Shown here piece by piece: positions 28,301 through 40,835 of a stretch of 64,000 nt of DNA; positions within the stretch are counted from its first letter, which is position 1, and the number at the start of each line of letters is the position of its first letter. The notes below the pieces were generated by a model. The model worked only from the letters and a program-made list of their open reading frames with translations, did no database searches and had not been told where the DNA came from. This DNA comes from Pelomyxa schiedti. Lineage: Eukaryota > Evosea > Pelobiontida > Pelomyxidae. The DNA is taken from positions 62,001 to 126,000 of the forward strand of contig JAHLWZ010000808.1 in the NCBI GenBank assembly GCA_020536535.1, read 5' to 3'. The translations under genes and the position numbers were made by a program.

Positions 28301-28608
28301 TCCCGCTCCCTGTGCCTCCCCCCCTTGTCCCGCTCCCCTCCCTCGCCGCCGCCCCCCTCGGCCTCCTCGCCCCCGCTCGTGGCCCCGCTGCCGCCCCGCA
28401 GCCCCGACTCGGCGATCTCCGCCTTGGCCGCGGACGTCGGGGGGAACTCGCTGCGGTGGCGGTGGTGGTGGGACGACGAGGACGACGCCGCCGCGCGGGG
28501 GGCCTCGGCCTCCGCCGCTACCGGCGCGGCGGGCTCCTCCTCGTCCTCGTCGTGGCCGTGCTTGTGTTTGTGTTTCCCGCTGTGTTTGCTGCTGTGTTTC
28601 GAAGACAT
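25351..28608 (-). CDS. Very long charged single-helix/coiled-coil protein, E/K/R-rich; function unknown
   Basis: No ortholog recognised. The GC-rich first exon (28608 to about 28114) starts MSSKHSSKHSGKHKHKHGHD, with Glu, His/Ser and RERERDRDRDKD runs. A roughly 130-nt intron joins it to VKMGEGATTPG, and another to the main exon (about 27892-25620). That exon holds an initial helix (AAAEAKRKQKEEEDRQKL), a Pro/Ser/Thr-rich spacer, and about 25 copies of a 10-residue unit of the type AEEEAEKKRV. After it come a poly-Pro stretch (TPPPPAPPPPPAPK) and a short C-terminal helix. The last junction removes 52 nt with a CTAAC branch point (25568-25619), giving the C-terminus KRAETHKWYEEWERKQKEV. The alternating acid/base pattern predicts a stable single alpha helix. 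An in-frame ATG at 28713 would add 35 basic residues. Confidence 0.68.
26110..26660 (-). repeat. About 18 degenerate copies of a 30-nt coding repeat
   Basis: On the + strand the unit looks like tctgcaatgcgtttctt followed by ctcngcttcttcc, at 30-nt spacing. It encodes a 10-residue charged-helix unit. Copies differ at many silent and some coding sites, so it is an old, diverged minisatellite kept in frame. Confidence 0.85.
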
Positions 28609-28916
28609 CGAAATTTTTTTTTTGTTTTTTTTTTGTCGTGGTTTTGTTGCTCTCTTTGTGTTTTTTCTTCGGTTCTTGTTGTTGGAAGGGAATTCGGCGA
28701 AGCGTTTTACCACAACGCGGTATTTTTTTTCCTTCTTTCAAAAAGGGAGCGCCATGTGGTGTGCTGTACATGAATTTACGGTAAAGGCCTTGAGCTCACA
28801 TATGTTGTGCTTTATAAGTATCTCCTGGGAAACGGAATTGGGAATGGCCTATGTCAGGGTGCAACACGAGATAGCTGTTTGTTTACGCGGCTTGTTCCGT
28901 CCAACTGTACACTGAG
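28609..28916. other. 308-bp intergenic stretch between two minus-strand genes
   Basis: Holds the upstream region of the charged-helix gene and the 3' flank of ZMAT5. Long T runs lie just before the ATG of the former (28613-28640). No RNA gene or repeat recognised. Confidence 0.5.
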
Positions 28917-29647
28917 TCATCCCCATACAGCCGAGCCATTGAATGTGTAGCCCCCAATTGGTGGTGGCATCAAAGACGGGGGAAGTGAGTCCTCTATTGC
29001 CTCCAGCTGTGGTGGAATATGATAGACAGTTGGAGGATGTACAGTGGCTGTTGAGTGTTTTTCTGTTTGCGTTGAGTTTGCTTCGCCACTAGATTTTGTT
29101 TCCCCAACGGTGGTGTCTTCACTGTCGCACTGCGTCTGATCTTTGAAATGAATGGTGATAGTAAATAGACGGAACAAGTTAGAAATTCCAGGTTAATTAA
29201 AAAGTATCATCTTGTTAGCGCTATGGTGGGTGCTGATTTTTTTTAGTAAAAATTAGAATGCGTAAGATAGCGGAATATTACCATAGTGAGCAGCCAGTAC
29301 TTCGTACGAGTGTGAAAAGCGGCACTCCGCACCCTGTAGGCAGATGCCAGTACGAAGAAGTTTCTGACAGGGCATCACAGTCCTCCTTGGTCTCTCGGGT
29401 GGCATGTCTGTGCATAACAACCAATCCTTGTGTTAAAAGAGAGACATAAAATACGTTTGGCGCACGACTGCACCTTGAACAGTAACAAAATAACCACACA
29501 AAACATAAAAAGGGTACATTTGTAGGCATCGTAGTGAAGTTTAACAAGGTTTTTGTGCCTGGGACTCTCAAAGTGCTTTTTTCGATTGGCAACCGAGTAA
29601 TTGAAGTACTTTTGGCAGTGGTCGCAGTAATACTTCGGCAGAGGCAT
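28917..29647 (-). CDS. ZMAT5: ZMAT5-like U11/U12-20K zinc-finger protein of the minor spliceosome
   Basis: The first exon gives a U1-C-type C2H2 finger: YYCDHCQKYFNYSVANRKKH and then FESPRHKNLVKLHYD. The next exon (about 29400-29275) gives MPPERPRRTVMPCQKLLRTG and ICLQGAECRFSH, a CCCH finger of C-x8-C-x5-C-x3-H. The last exon (about 29137-28917) ends in TVYHIPPQLEAIEDSLPPSL and PPPIGGYTF. The same three elements in the same order, including the LPPSL..PPP.GG tail, make up human ZMAT5, a subunit of the U11/U12 di-snRNP. U1-C itself lacks the CCCH finger. Length, about 150 residues, fits. The first intron appears to be about 130 nt, longer than usual here, and could hide a mini-exon. It points to U12-type splicing in this organism. 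Confidence 0.82.
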
Positions 29648-29773
29648 AAAAAAAAAACCTCCCCGTTATGATGCTGTCTTTTCCTTTTTTTTGAAAATTT
29701 TCCAGATGAGATAGAGGGTACTGGCTTCTATCTGTTGGTGTTTTTGAGGGAGTTCTATGTGGGAGGCACTGGA

Positions 29774-31171
29774 TTATGACGATTTGCTTGTTGTTTTTGT
29801 GGTGGTTTGTGGGGGTGGGTTTGGGCTTTCAGAGGCGGCTAGGCACATTCTTGCTATTAGTCCAAGAATTTGTGTAAGGGTATTCACACTATCAGCACCA
29901 GTAACAGCGTGGGATTCCGACAGTAACCTCATGAACTGGAGTTTGAGGAACTCATTCCACTCTGATGATGACTTTAGCACCCTAAACCTAGCCAATGATG
30001 TGAGATGGTCCTTTGAATTCCCTGCTGACAGGGTGGAAATGAAGTGCATACATAGTAGACATGATATCGGAAGGAGTATATCCGTGCCAAACAAGTCTCA
30101 CACACTCATCAGTGGCAACATTCAAGTCCATTGCGGTACAAGCATTTATGATTGCACGCACAGTGGTGGGATGAGGTTGATCGGCAACCTTGAATACATT
30201 GTCCTGGGATACAAGTCCAAACCCAAGGAAGGTGGCATGAAGATTGTTTATTGCCTGCCGCATGTCACCTGGTGATGTGCCATAAGCTAAACGACTTGTT
30301 GTGAATCATGTACCATCAGCCGTGAATACCAAAGCCTCGATACCATCGCCAGTAAATGATACATTCTCTGCATTTATTATTTCTCGGAGTCTTTTGGTTA
30401 TCTATTTTATAATAGCACAATTAACACGAATTTACCACCAAAAAAGGGTAAAGAAAAAAGGACCTGCATATCAGTCAATCTGGAAAATCGAAGCACTGCA
30501 CACCTACTTTGAATTGGTTCTATGATGTCATTGCTATAGTTGCATGCGAGAGCAAATCGGGTTGTATTTGAATGAACTTCCATGGTCCTTCTCATGGCCT
30601 GCTGGGCCGCAACAGTCATACTGTCTGCTTCATCCAATATGATGATTTTGTGCCGCCCTAAAAGGCATTGGTTATGGTAACGCGCACATGTGTATTGATG
30701 CTGGCTGATAAAAACCTGGAGGAAGAGTGACCTGCTTATGTGCGAAAATCTTGATTGTGTTCCTTACTACATCAATACCTCGATCGTCGCTTGCATTTAG
30801 TTCCATGACAGCATTTTTGTATGTCACATCACCAGGACTGCCACCAAGCAATTCACGGGCCAGACACAGTATACTCGTTGTTTTACCACTACCAGGGGGT
30901 CCAGATATGATTAAATTCGGCATATTACCTTGCTTTGCAATACACTTTCGGGTTTTTTTGTTTTGAGTTATGAGCGTGGTGCACGTGCACCCACAATTAT
31001 GAAGGGAGTGGGTTACCTTGAGTCGCGTAACAGTGTCTTCGTTGCCCACAACGTCGTCCAACGTTCTCGGTCTGTATTTCTCCACCCACGGCATGTCCTC
31101 GTCTTCAGTGGTTTAGAACAAGCACGCCGACCGACTCCCAAACCTGCCACACTGGCTGTTGCAGCCGCCAT
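29774..31171 (-). CDS. RFC2: Replication factor C subunit 2 (RFC small subunit, AAA+)
   Basis: Small subunit of the clamp loader that puts PCNA on primer-template DNA in the nucleus. MAAATASVA plus a 41-nt intron leads to [20 protein letters not shown]. Walker A is [13 protein letters not shown] (about 30905-30870). [19 protein letters not shown] follows. Walker B is [11 protein letters not shown] (about 30650-30620), sensor 1 is [14 protein letters not shown] and the SRC motif is [14 protein letters not shown]. The collar region has [18 protein letters not shown] and ends [10 protein letters not shown] with a short Pro/Thr tail. DDRG (not NDRG) and the RFC2-like [13 protein letters not shown] favour RFC2 over RFC4 or RFC5. 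About five introns. It diverges from the next gene with only 59 bp between start codons. Confidence 0.92.
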
Positions 31172-31230
31172 GAGTTCAAATTTTTTGTTTTTTTTTCATT
31201 TCCGAGATCTGCAGCGGAACCGAAAGTGAT

Positions 31231-32331
31231 ATGGGCAAGCACCGCCACGGAAAGCACCCGCACAGCAACAACAAACACAACAAACACAACAAGCAAGACA
31301 AACACCCGAAGAAAGCTGCGCAGTGCCTAGCCGCAACATCCTCCGCCAGTATCGCCCCAGCACCGCCTTCGACCACGCCCACGACGGCCCCGCGCGTCTA
31401 CCCTCCGTCCCCGACCTCAACCAGCAGCAGCACGCCGCAGCCTCCACCCGCTCCCTCTGCTTCTCCCGCCGCCAGCAGCCCACCACAACGGCAACAACAA
31501 CAACAACTACTAGATGCAGAAAGAATGCACAGACTTCTGCCAGAGGAAGAGATGCAAACCACCTGGCAACAGTTAATTCACCTCGGAGGGTGCATCAACG
31601 TCTACGTAAAAGATGCACTTGCAGTGCCGAACACACTATGTGCGCAGCTTAAGAAGAGCCAGAAAAACGATAGAAATCTTAAAACTAAATTAAGACACGC
31701 ATATAACTTCTTCCTGTTGCGAAGCTTCAGAGCACTCGAAAATTACAACTATGGCTGAACAACAAGGCAAATTAAACGCTTTGAAAGTATTTCCCTTTTT
31801 TTTCCCCCAACACACTAACATACCTCCTCTGGTAGGAAATAAACAGCAGGACCACTGCTGAAAGTTGCCGATTAAGCCAAGAGAATGAAAGCGTCACAGG
31901 TACGCACTTAGCAAAGTAGCCTGGTCTAACTCTTTTTCAATGCCTTTTGAAGAACTGCTGAAGAAGTTTAAGAAAGAGGTTGATGAAAGGTTGAGTAAAC
32001 TGGAGAGAAAGACTGTTGAGTTGGAGAGAAAGACTGTCGAGTTGGAAAAAAAAACCACTGGATTGGAAAGTGTGAAGAAGGACCACACTGCACTTGTTGA
32101 GCGTGTCACAGTTCTAGAGGTCTGAGACTCTTTCATACAAACATTATTATTAACCAATCGCAGAACTTCAAGAAGAAAACTGAGGAACAAATAGCCATTG
32201 CAGAAATGGCCACCCATCTGTTTACATATGTTGGACAACAACTAAATGTTGAAACTCCGGTTCCCTCTTCCAGTCTGCCCCTAGAATGCAACAGTGACTA
32301 CAAGTTTCAACTTTGCTCAATGATGCCCTAA
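31231..32331 (+). CDS. Small coiled-coil protein with His/Asn/Lys-rich N-terminus, 299 aa; function unknown
   Basis: Not recognised. A five-exon model keeps phase at every junction: 31231-31639, 31695-31786, 31836-31899, 31953-32119 and 32164-32331. The total is 900 nt, with introns of 44-55 nt, all GT..AG. The product starts MGKHRHGKHPHSNNKHNKHN, has a Pro/Ser/Thr-rich stretch and a Q5 run, then EEEMQTTWQQLIHLGG. A coiled coil of near-identical heptads follows (LERKTVELERKTVELEKKTT), then a helix NFKKKTEEQIAIAEMATHLF and a short tail ending CSMMP. The heptad repeat suggests oligomerisation. No targeting signal or enzyme motif is seen. The first intron could be read differently; without it the first exon would run to a stop at 31758. 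Confidence 0.7.
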
Positions 32332-32519
32332 AACGCAAACTCTTGCTTTTTGCAGGTTTGTTCTTGTTTTTTTCTTCCTTACCCAATTCTAAGCAGGACA
32401 AATCAACACCACAAGCACAGTTCACGGGCACTGAAGGGCAAAGCTTAGGATCAAGAATACTGTTAAAAAAAAACTGCTGGAGAGTGGCAGCAATGCTTCA
32501 ATTTTCAATACTTGAAATT

Positions 32520-34507
<1,988 letters not shown>

Positions 34508-34851
34508 CTTCCTTGTGTTGTTTGATTTTTTCTAATTTTTTCGTTGTTTCTGGTACAGCGACGGTTTTCTAGATAATCAGGCTTCTTTCCTCTGAAATCG
34601 CTGCTTTTTCCTCGGCAGAGATTCGCCTCGCACCCATCCACTGTTTCTGACCAAGGGAGTGCTGGATTCATCTCATGCACGGACCCCAAGCCGAGTTAAA
34701 CTGAAGCCAGTTGACATTCCTGACTTGGCGAGATAATCAACAGACCGGAAAGCTGTACTTTTCGTTATCGTCGTTCAGGATCGGCGGTCTGGTGTTTTTT
34801 TTTATTCAGCCACTTGGCATAGATTAGCATAATAACAACCCCGTGGAGTGA
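34508..34851. other. 344-bp divergent intergenic region (kinase / PEX2)
   Basis: Shared upstream region of the two head-to-head genes. T-rich runs occur at about 34793-34805. No structured element recognised. Confidence 0.5.
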
Positions 34852-36133
34852 ATGGAGAGCATTGCGGCGCTTGGTGCGGAGTGGAATACAGCGTGGAGAT
34901 CTGCGTCGGTGGCGGTGCATGATGCAGTAAGCAGATCCAAGTCTCGTGTGATGCAATACGACTCGGTGACAATCGACGATCAGTTGCACGAGATCATTAT
35001 GTTCCATCTAAGGAAGTCCCTCAAGCTTGCTCCTGCACGTGCCTTTTTTCTTTCTTTTGTTTTTTCCCTTTCTGTGGTTTTTTTTCATTATTAGGGGCGA
35101 ACTGTTTTATATGGTTTTTGCTTGCTTTACTTGCTCTAGCACTAATGGCAGTTGTTGTAAAACCAATAGGGGGATACCCTTTCGAAATACGAACCAGAGA
35201 TTGTACTTCTAATGTCGGGGCTGGTATGGTGGTTTACTGTTGGGTACGGAGGTGCTCCATATGGAGCCAGACTGAACAACCTCGACTTGGTTAGGGCATC
35301 ATCTCTGCAGCCAGTCTCCAGGAAGATACTTGCTGCCCACGGTATTATGACCGTTGGAATGAGGTGGGCAAATGATAGAGGTATCTCCTAACAAGTAGCG
35401 TTTTCTTAAACTCATGTACCCTTCTAAAAAGGCTCGCAAATGATGATTGAGAGGGGTTGGGCACACAAGGTATCCCCATTTTTCTTTTTATGTTTGACCT
35501 TTGCTTAATTATTCTAAGTTAAATCACAGAGAGATGTAAGAAGAAAGATATGGGCTGCAAAAAATGCCATTGAATCTGCTGTTAAAGCTGCCTCACTTCT
35601 TAACATACTAGCTTTTCTTTTTCAGGGCAGGTAAATATGATATCATTACATTCAATTTATCTTTCACAGGTACATCTCACTAACAAATCGTGTGCTTGGT
35701 GTTACACTCAAGGCTCACTACTCACCTGAATTCCAGCGGGTAATGATGTTCGATGCCATGAACAAAGAAGTAGTCTGGGATACCTTCACTGTATGTGTCT
35801 CCTTAGTATATCGCTTCTGATTGTTTTTAGGAATTCCTTGCATTCATGGCTCCACTTGTTCGGTCGGGGTGGGCCAATTCTGTGTCATCCCGTCTACGAA
35901 ATTTGCTGTGGGTTAAAAAAGCACCCACCAAACCCAGCATCCAAGTGAGTGTAAACAGTCCACAGTGTGCATTTTGTGGTTCCGCGGCAGTCAATGGCTG
36001 CACAATTGGACCTTGTGGTCACACTGCATGCTACTATTGCGTTGGTACAGCCCTGAAGAGAAATCAAACAACTTGTCCACAGTGTGATGCCCCGCTACAC
36101 AAAACTCCCACTCGTTACAAGAAAGCCTTGTGA
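34852..36133 (+). CDS. PEX2: Peroxin-2 RING E3 ligase of the peroxisomal membrane
   Basis: PEX2, with PEX10 and PEX12, forms the ubiquitin ligase in the peroxisome membrane that recycles the import receptor PEX5. The N-terminal part SRVMQYDSVTIDDQLHEIIM corresponds to the family's N-L-D-x-x-ELD...L region. Later exons give YEPEIVLLMSGLVWWFTVGY and KILAAHGIMTVGMRWANDR, then a hydrophobic AASLLNILAFLFQGRYISLT and RVLGVTLKAHYSPEFQR. The C-terminal C3HC4 RING is complete: CAFCGSAAVNGCTIGPCGHT and ACYYCVG, then TCPQCDAPLH. About six introns. Both membrane segments and RING are intact, so it looks functional. It ends 51 bp from the convergent UCH gene. In an anaerobe this implies retained peroxisomes. 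Confidence 0.87.
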
Positions 36134-36184
36134 GTGTACAGGGGAAAAAAGTTCTAAAGTAATTTTGTGTTTTTTTCAAAATCA

Positions 36185-37448
36185 TCACATAAGGTAAGAT
36201 AACGCTAGTTCAGGGTTGTTTCCTGCCAGTTGCAAAGCATTCTCCACATTAGTACGAGGGAATCCCATTTCCATCAGAAGTGTGATGTTCTCTTCCGTGA
36301 CGGTTACTGTTGCAGAGGGGGTTGTTGGGGGTGGTGTGAATGTGCTGAGTGCACTGACATTCTCACTGTCTGCCGCCCCGAGTGTGATTACACCAAAGTC
36401 AATTTGTGCTGGTGTGCGGTTGAGGAATGTATTCTGAATGATTGCGGCGGCATCGTATATGAACCTTTCTGCAGTGGTGGCACAATGCACGATTGGGGAA
36501 GGGCGGGCACCATCCTGGAATTGGAGTTGGTATTCTCTTAAGAGAATATGGTGCACTTACTAATTCATACAATTTTCCATTAGCGTGGACAAAGCATATG
36601 AAATGGTAGTTGACCTTTTCATGTTTTGTGTACTAATTAACAAGTTAGAAGTGTGAAAACACGTGCGCTGGCATACATCTGTCTGGCCCTTCTTCGCCAC
36701 AATATCGTGTGCAGCAGCAATGCCTTCGCATAGTCCAAGTGACTCGCCGCGGTCATGTGGATTCATGGCCGCTGTGTGTTCAAAGAAATCACTCAGAGCA
36801 CCTCTGCCTGTACCGAAGGTAATCTTATGTGATAGTGAGTTACTTTCTGGGAACCTATTTCGATTTTGTCTCGATTGTTTGCTAGAGCGTGAACAACTAT
36901 TGATAGGAGAGGTATTAATTAAAGGAAACAAAATTTTACTACCTGCAATGGATCCACAAGCATTGCTCACCATTTGGTGCATGAAATAGACACTCCCTTC
37001 AGCTTCTTCCCTGGATGTCTCCGGCAAGGGCCTCGTCCTTTCCTAGAGGAAATGGTTTTACAATCAGTCCCTTTATGCCAAGTCACAGAGAAGAATAAAG
37101 AAACTTACATCGATTTTCCTCCAAGGGTAGACCAACAACAAAGCCACACAAGGAGACGGCACGAAGGCAAGCTGGTCTGGGCTGATACTGTAGCAGTCAG
37201 TAAAAGACCACTTCCTGCTCACCCCCAGATTGTATATGAACTATATCACAAAGTCAAATGGGCGTTATTATCAGTGACACAATGTGTTTCTAGTGCCAAT
37301 TCCTTTCCCACTCACTTTCGGGCGGAATTTTTACAAAAGCAACTGAGGCGCAACACCTCAGCCACAAAAATCGTAAGAGGAGTACCTCGTTCATCACTTC
37401 GGGGTTGGACTCGAGTGCAACCCACCGCGGCTTACGCACCCCTGCCAT
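36185..37448 (-). CDS. UCH-family deubiquitinase (UCHL3-like) with C-terminal UBA domain
   Basis: Cys protease that trims small adducts from ubiquitin. It starts MAGVRKPRWVALESNPEVMN, as in UCHL3. The catalytic Cys lies in HQMVSNACGSI (about 36985-36955), followed after an intron by VHALANNRDKIEIGS. The crossover loop region is GRGALSDFFEHTAAMNPHDR. The catalytic His is in VNYHFICFVHANGKLYEL (about 36600-36560). After the UCH fold comes a Thr/Pro linker and a UBA domain EENITLLMEMGFPRTNVENA ending ALSYLM at the stop. UCHL1 and UCHL3 of animals stop at the catalytic domain, so the UBA is an addition that could bind polyubiquitin or tether the enzyme. About seven introns; the 5' junctions between 37380 and 37030 are only partly resolved. 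Confidence 0.85.
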
Positions 37449-37758
37449 TTCAATATTTGGCTTTTGACTGGAAAACAACAACCGGCACTGAGAGACCTCG
37501 ACCAAGCCAAGGTAGACCCATGAGATACTATAGGTTCTCAGCTGAGTTTTGATGACTGAGATAACACGAGGAGTGTTGGACAGTGAACTTCTCAGCTACG
37601 ACTAGCAGGGAAGAAGCCATCAAAAAAACTTTGTGATCGAGTTCGTCGCAATCTTCGCCAAACGCTTTCGGCATCTGAACCGGTAAACAACACCGTCACC
37701 AACAAACCACTCCACAAACAACGACCCCCGTCCCATAACCCATTTCGGCCCTCCCTGC
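37449..37758. other. 310-bp divergent intergenic region (UCH-UBA / RD-repeat protein)
   Basis: Head-to-head spacing between two start codons. No repeat, RNA or clear element recognised. Confidence 0.45.
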
Positions 37759-39864
37759 ATGTCGTCGTCCCGAAGGAACAGCCTAGCGTCGGGCAACGGT
37801 AGCAGCACCAGCCACCACCAGTACAACCCCACGCCCCCAGGCTCGCCCCCGAACCCCTTGTCCCCGTCCCAGGCCCCTCCCTCCGCCTCCGCCGCCGCCT
37901 CCTCCTCCTCGTCCATCTCCAACCCCTCTGCCTCGTCCTCCTCGGCCTCCTCGCTGCTATTCACGACCTCCCAGCTGCGCTCGTCCGTGTCCACGTGCGC
38001 CCTGCAGCAGCAGCAGCAGCAGCAGGGGGCGCCCTCGTCTTCGGCTGCAGCGGCGTCCTCGTCCTCCTCGGCGTCCGCGTCGCCGTCGCACGCGCCGCAC
38101 GGGAGGACGCACGCGCACACGCCGTCGCACCACTCCACGACGTCGTCCTTCTCGCGGCACTCGGAGCCGTCTCGCCCGCCGCTCTCGTCGTCCCCGCTCA
38201 TCATCGGGAGCTACCGCGAGGCCAGCCCCAGGCTCGCCACCTCGGCCTCGGAGAGGGACAGAGAGAGGGAAAAGGACAGGGGGGACAGGGAGCTCAGAGA
38301 TAGGGACCGGGACCGGGATAGGGATCGGGGAGGAATGCGGGATATGGATAGGGATAGGGACCGGGACAGAGACAGAGACAGGGATAGGGACAGGGACAAT
38401 AGATTGCGAGATAGGGACAGAGATAATAGGTCGCCACCAACTCCTCCGGCTAGGTGCCGATCACGTTCTTCGGCGGCAATTAACTTGCCTGACGGAGACT
38501 TAACTGAAGGCTATGGCGACCTTGTGTTACACCGCACTGCGCGATCACCTAATGGACTTGACCCTGCAAGCCCTCCTTTGCTTCCACCATTGTTGTCACA
38601 GCCAAGCTCGCCTGCTACATCATCGAAAGGGACACATGGAGCTGTGGCTCCTCTGAAAGTCCGGCTTACCTTAAATCAGACTGGTCATTCTCATTCCCAT
38701 GCACATGTTCATACAAGCACGCATGCTCATGGACACAATCACACTCACTTGAGGGATGACTACAAGCATGACTCCTTTAGTGTTAGCTCTGAAAGTTCCG
38801 AGAAGAAAGAGGCAAAATCTGGTCACAATTCCTCAGATGCAGACAAAGACAACACGTTTCGTGACGACCGCCGTGATAGATATAAGCACCACCATAGAAA
38901 ACCAAAATCTTCAACCTCTCTCTCCCCATCTTTGGAAGAGTCTTCCACACCACCCCTACCATTACCAGAAGCGGAAGTGGAATCCCCTGAGGCTCCCGAG
39001 CCACAGCCGATTCAGGCCACACGGAAATTGCCAACCCAAATTGAATTAATTCAGCAACACTTGAAGGAAGGACACCAGCCTGGCACCCAGGAAAATCTAG
39101 AATCTGAGCTGAACTCACGAGCACAAAGAAGTGATTCTGATATGTCAACTCTTGACATTCACGCGGCTCTGGCAGTTAAAGAAAAGGAGCTTGCCTCTCT
39201 GATTGGTAGGTACAACTACATCAAATTGCTTTTTTGATCTCTGTCAGAATTGGTTACAATTAAGAAGACTACTTGCAGCCAACTCCTATTAAGGAAACTG
39301 ACATTAGTCTCTGACATAGCTGAACTTAATAAAGTCAATTCTACCCTACGAGGTGACTTGTCCATTTGACTAAGATATCCACTAATGAAATTTTTGACAG
39401 AGAAAATTGCTACTTTTACTGAAGAAGGTATTGCTGTAGAGTACGAAAATGAATCCACCGCCCAGCATAACTCGTTCCTGCAAGTTATATCACACCTACA
39501 GGGTGTGGTTGGGAACTTGGAATCATGTGTCTCTAATATAACAGCTAATACCAAAAAGGTTCGTTTACGAGGTTCTCCTTCACACCCCTTATTCTATTCT
39601 GCAGAACTTCACAAATATAAATCTTGTACAAATGGGCAAAATGGTGGAACAGAGGGAAGTGCACATTGAGGACTTGAACAAGTCACTCAAAAAGTCACTA
39701 GGAATAGTTGAGGAGGTCAAAGCCTCAATACAACAAGAGAGGACAGGTGGCTCCCTCTTCAATACACTTTTTTTTTTTTAATCAACAACATAGAGAGTGA
39801 TAAGGTAGAAGCCAATGTAACACAGAAGTTAAAACTACTTGATGGCCTGGGTATGAAGCACTGA
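37759..39864 (+). CDS. Ser-rich protein with RD/RE dipeptide repeats and C-terminal coiled coil; function unknown
   Basis: Not recognised. The first exon (37759 to about 39206) starts MSSSRRNSLASGNGSSTSHH and is Ser/Pro/Ala-rich, with a Q7 run. It continues into a block of Arg-Asp and Arg-Glu dipeptides (DRDRDRDRGGMRDMDRDRD) and a His-rich block (HSHSHAHVHTSTHAHGHNH). The last part of the exon is more ordered: TRKLPTQIELIQQHLKEGHQ and STLDIHAALAVKEKELASLI. Later exons are coiled coil: EKIATFTEEGIAVEYENEST and LVQMGKMVEQREVHIEDLNK, ending LKLLDGLGMKH at 39862-39864. RD/RE repeats occur in nuclear RNA-processing proteins, which would suit a role in speckles, but this is composition only. The joins near 39240-39390 are uncertain. 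Confidence 0.65.
38000..38436 (+). repeat. CAG trinucleotide run and GAYAGG hexanucleotide array inside a coding exon
   Basis: A (CAG) run of seven to eight units lies at about 38002-38026. From about 38250 to 38436 a purine-rich six-base unit of the form gayagg (for example gatagggaccgg) repeats and encodes Arg-Asp pairs. Both are in frame. Confidence 0.85.
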
Positions 39865-40280
39865 AAAACAAGTTGTAAGAAGAGGGAGTGCCTCAAGCTT
39901 GTAACAATAGTAGTTAGTACTTTTGTTTTGGTACTACCACCTCTGAAGGTGATTTTTGCGAAATAATATTTACCTGTCACTCTTCCTTTCGGCTGCTTTT
40001 TTTCTCATTCACGTAGATCCCTGCTGGGCGAAAACACCCCTAATTTCTTCCTTGTCTGGTCTTGTGTCTTGAGTAGCTTGCATTTTTGGCTCTAGATGTG
40101 CAGATTCTGATGTCGCTGAAAATGTCACTCCCGGTTAAGTTAAACTCGAGGGAATCAGGGAATTTAGGGTTCTGCACTTCCCGCCTAATCATTCCAGCTT
40201 ATTTATCAAAACAAGAAAACAGGCAGATAAAAAAACAAAAAAAGGAACTAAGCTGCCACTTCGAACCCCAAACGACAACG
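39865..40280. other. 416-bp intergenic region between two plus-strand genes
   Basis: Contains a T-rich stretch and an A-rich stretch just before the CKS1 start (40229-40247). I see no gene, tRNA or repeat in it. Confidence 0.5.
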
Positions 40281-40737
40281 ATGCCGACTGAAGACATTGT
40301 CTACAGCGAGAAGTACACTGACTCTGTGTACGAATACAGGTGGGCATTGTGGGTTTCGAACATGTTTCAACACTGAGAAATACAACTTCCCATTTGTTCA
40401 TTTCGTTATGATTGTTGGGCCAGCATTCCCACCACACCCCACAGCATTTGTGTTGTTCCCCATCTCAAATTGGAAGGGTAATGTGTGCGTAGGCATGTGA
40501 TTTTGCCACCAGATATCTCTGCCCTCCTCCCAAAGGACAGGTTATTGACTGAGGAAGAATGGAGAGGTGCGGGTGTACAACAGTCATTGGGCTGGGTGCA
40601 TTACCTGTATGTTCGCTATCGATTGTTCCCCTAATTCTGAGACACTTCCCAAAAGGATTCACAAGCCGGAACCACACATTCTCCTATTTAGGAGGCCCAG
40701 ATCTGACATCAACGCCACCGCACCGCGCCACTACTAG
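40281..40737 (+). CDS. CKS1: Cyclin-dependent kinase regulatory subunit CKS1, 84 aa
   Basis: Small adaptor that binds CDK1 and phosphorylated substrates in the cell cycle. A three-exon model is fully in phase: 40281-40339, 40493-40606 and 40656-40737, giving 84 residues. The first exon gives [17 protein letters not shown]; the second gives [20 protein letters not shown] then [18 protein letters not shown]; the third gives [14 protein letters not shown]. All family marks are there, including the anion-binding RH, W and LGWVHY residues and the [13 protein letters not shown] hinge strand. The first intron is 153 nt, unusually long for this window. The short C-terminal extension [12 protein letters not shown] is not conserved. 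Confidence 0.95.
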
Positions 40738-40835
40738 GGAAACACACTCATGGGATGTCCGAACATTTTAAACCTTGTAAAACCTAAGCTAAACTTGTTA
40801 AAACACTGTGGTGAAAAAACCAGTTTTTTCCCTTC

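Noticed and set aside
37620-38204. Minus-strand acidic open frame of 194 codons
   Set aside because: Antisense of the Ser-rich, GC-rich first exon of the RD-repeat gene; composition explains the open frame.
40340-40380. gggtttcgaac, like a tRNA T-loop (also near 18165)
   Set aside because: No matching acceptor, D or anticodon stems around either site; one lies in an intron of CKS1, the other in PRPF6.
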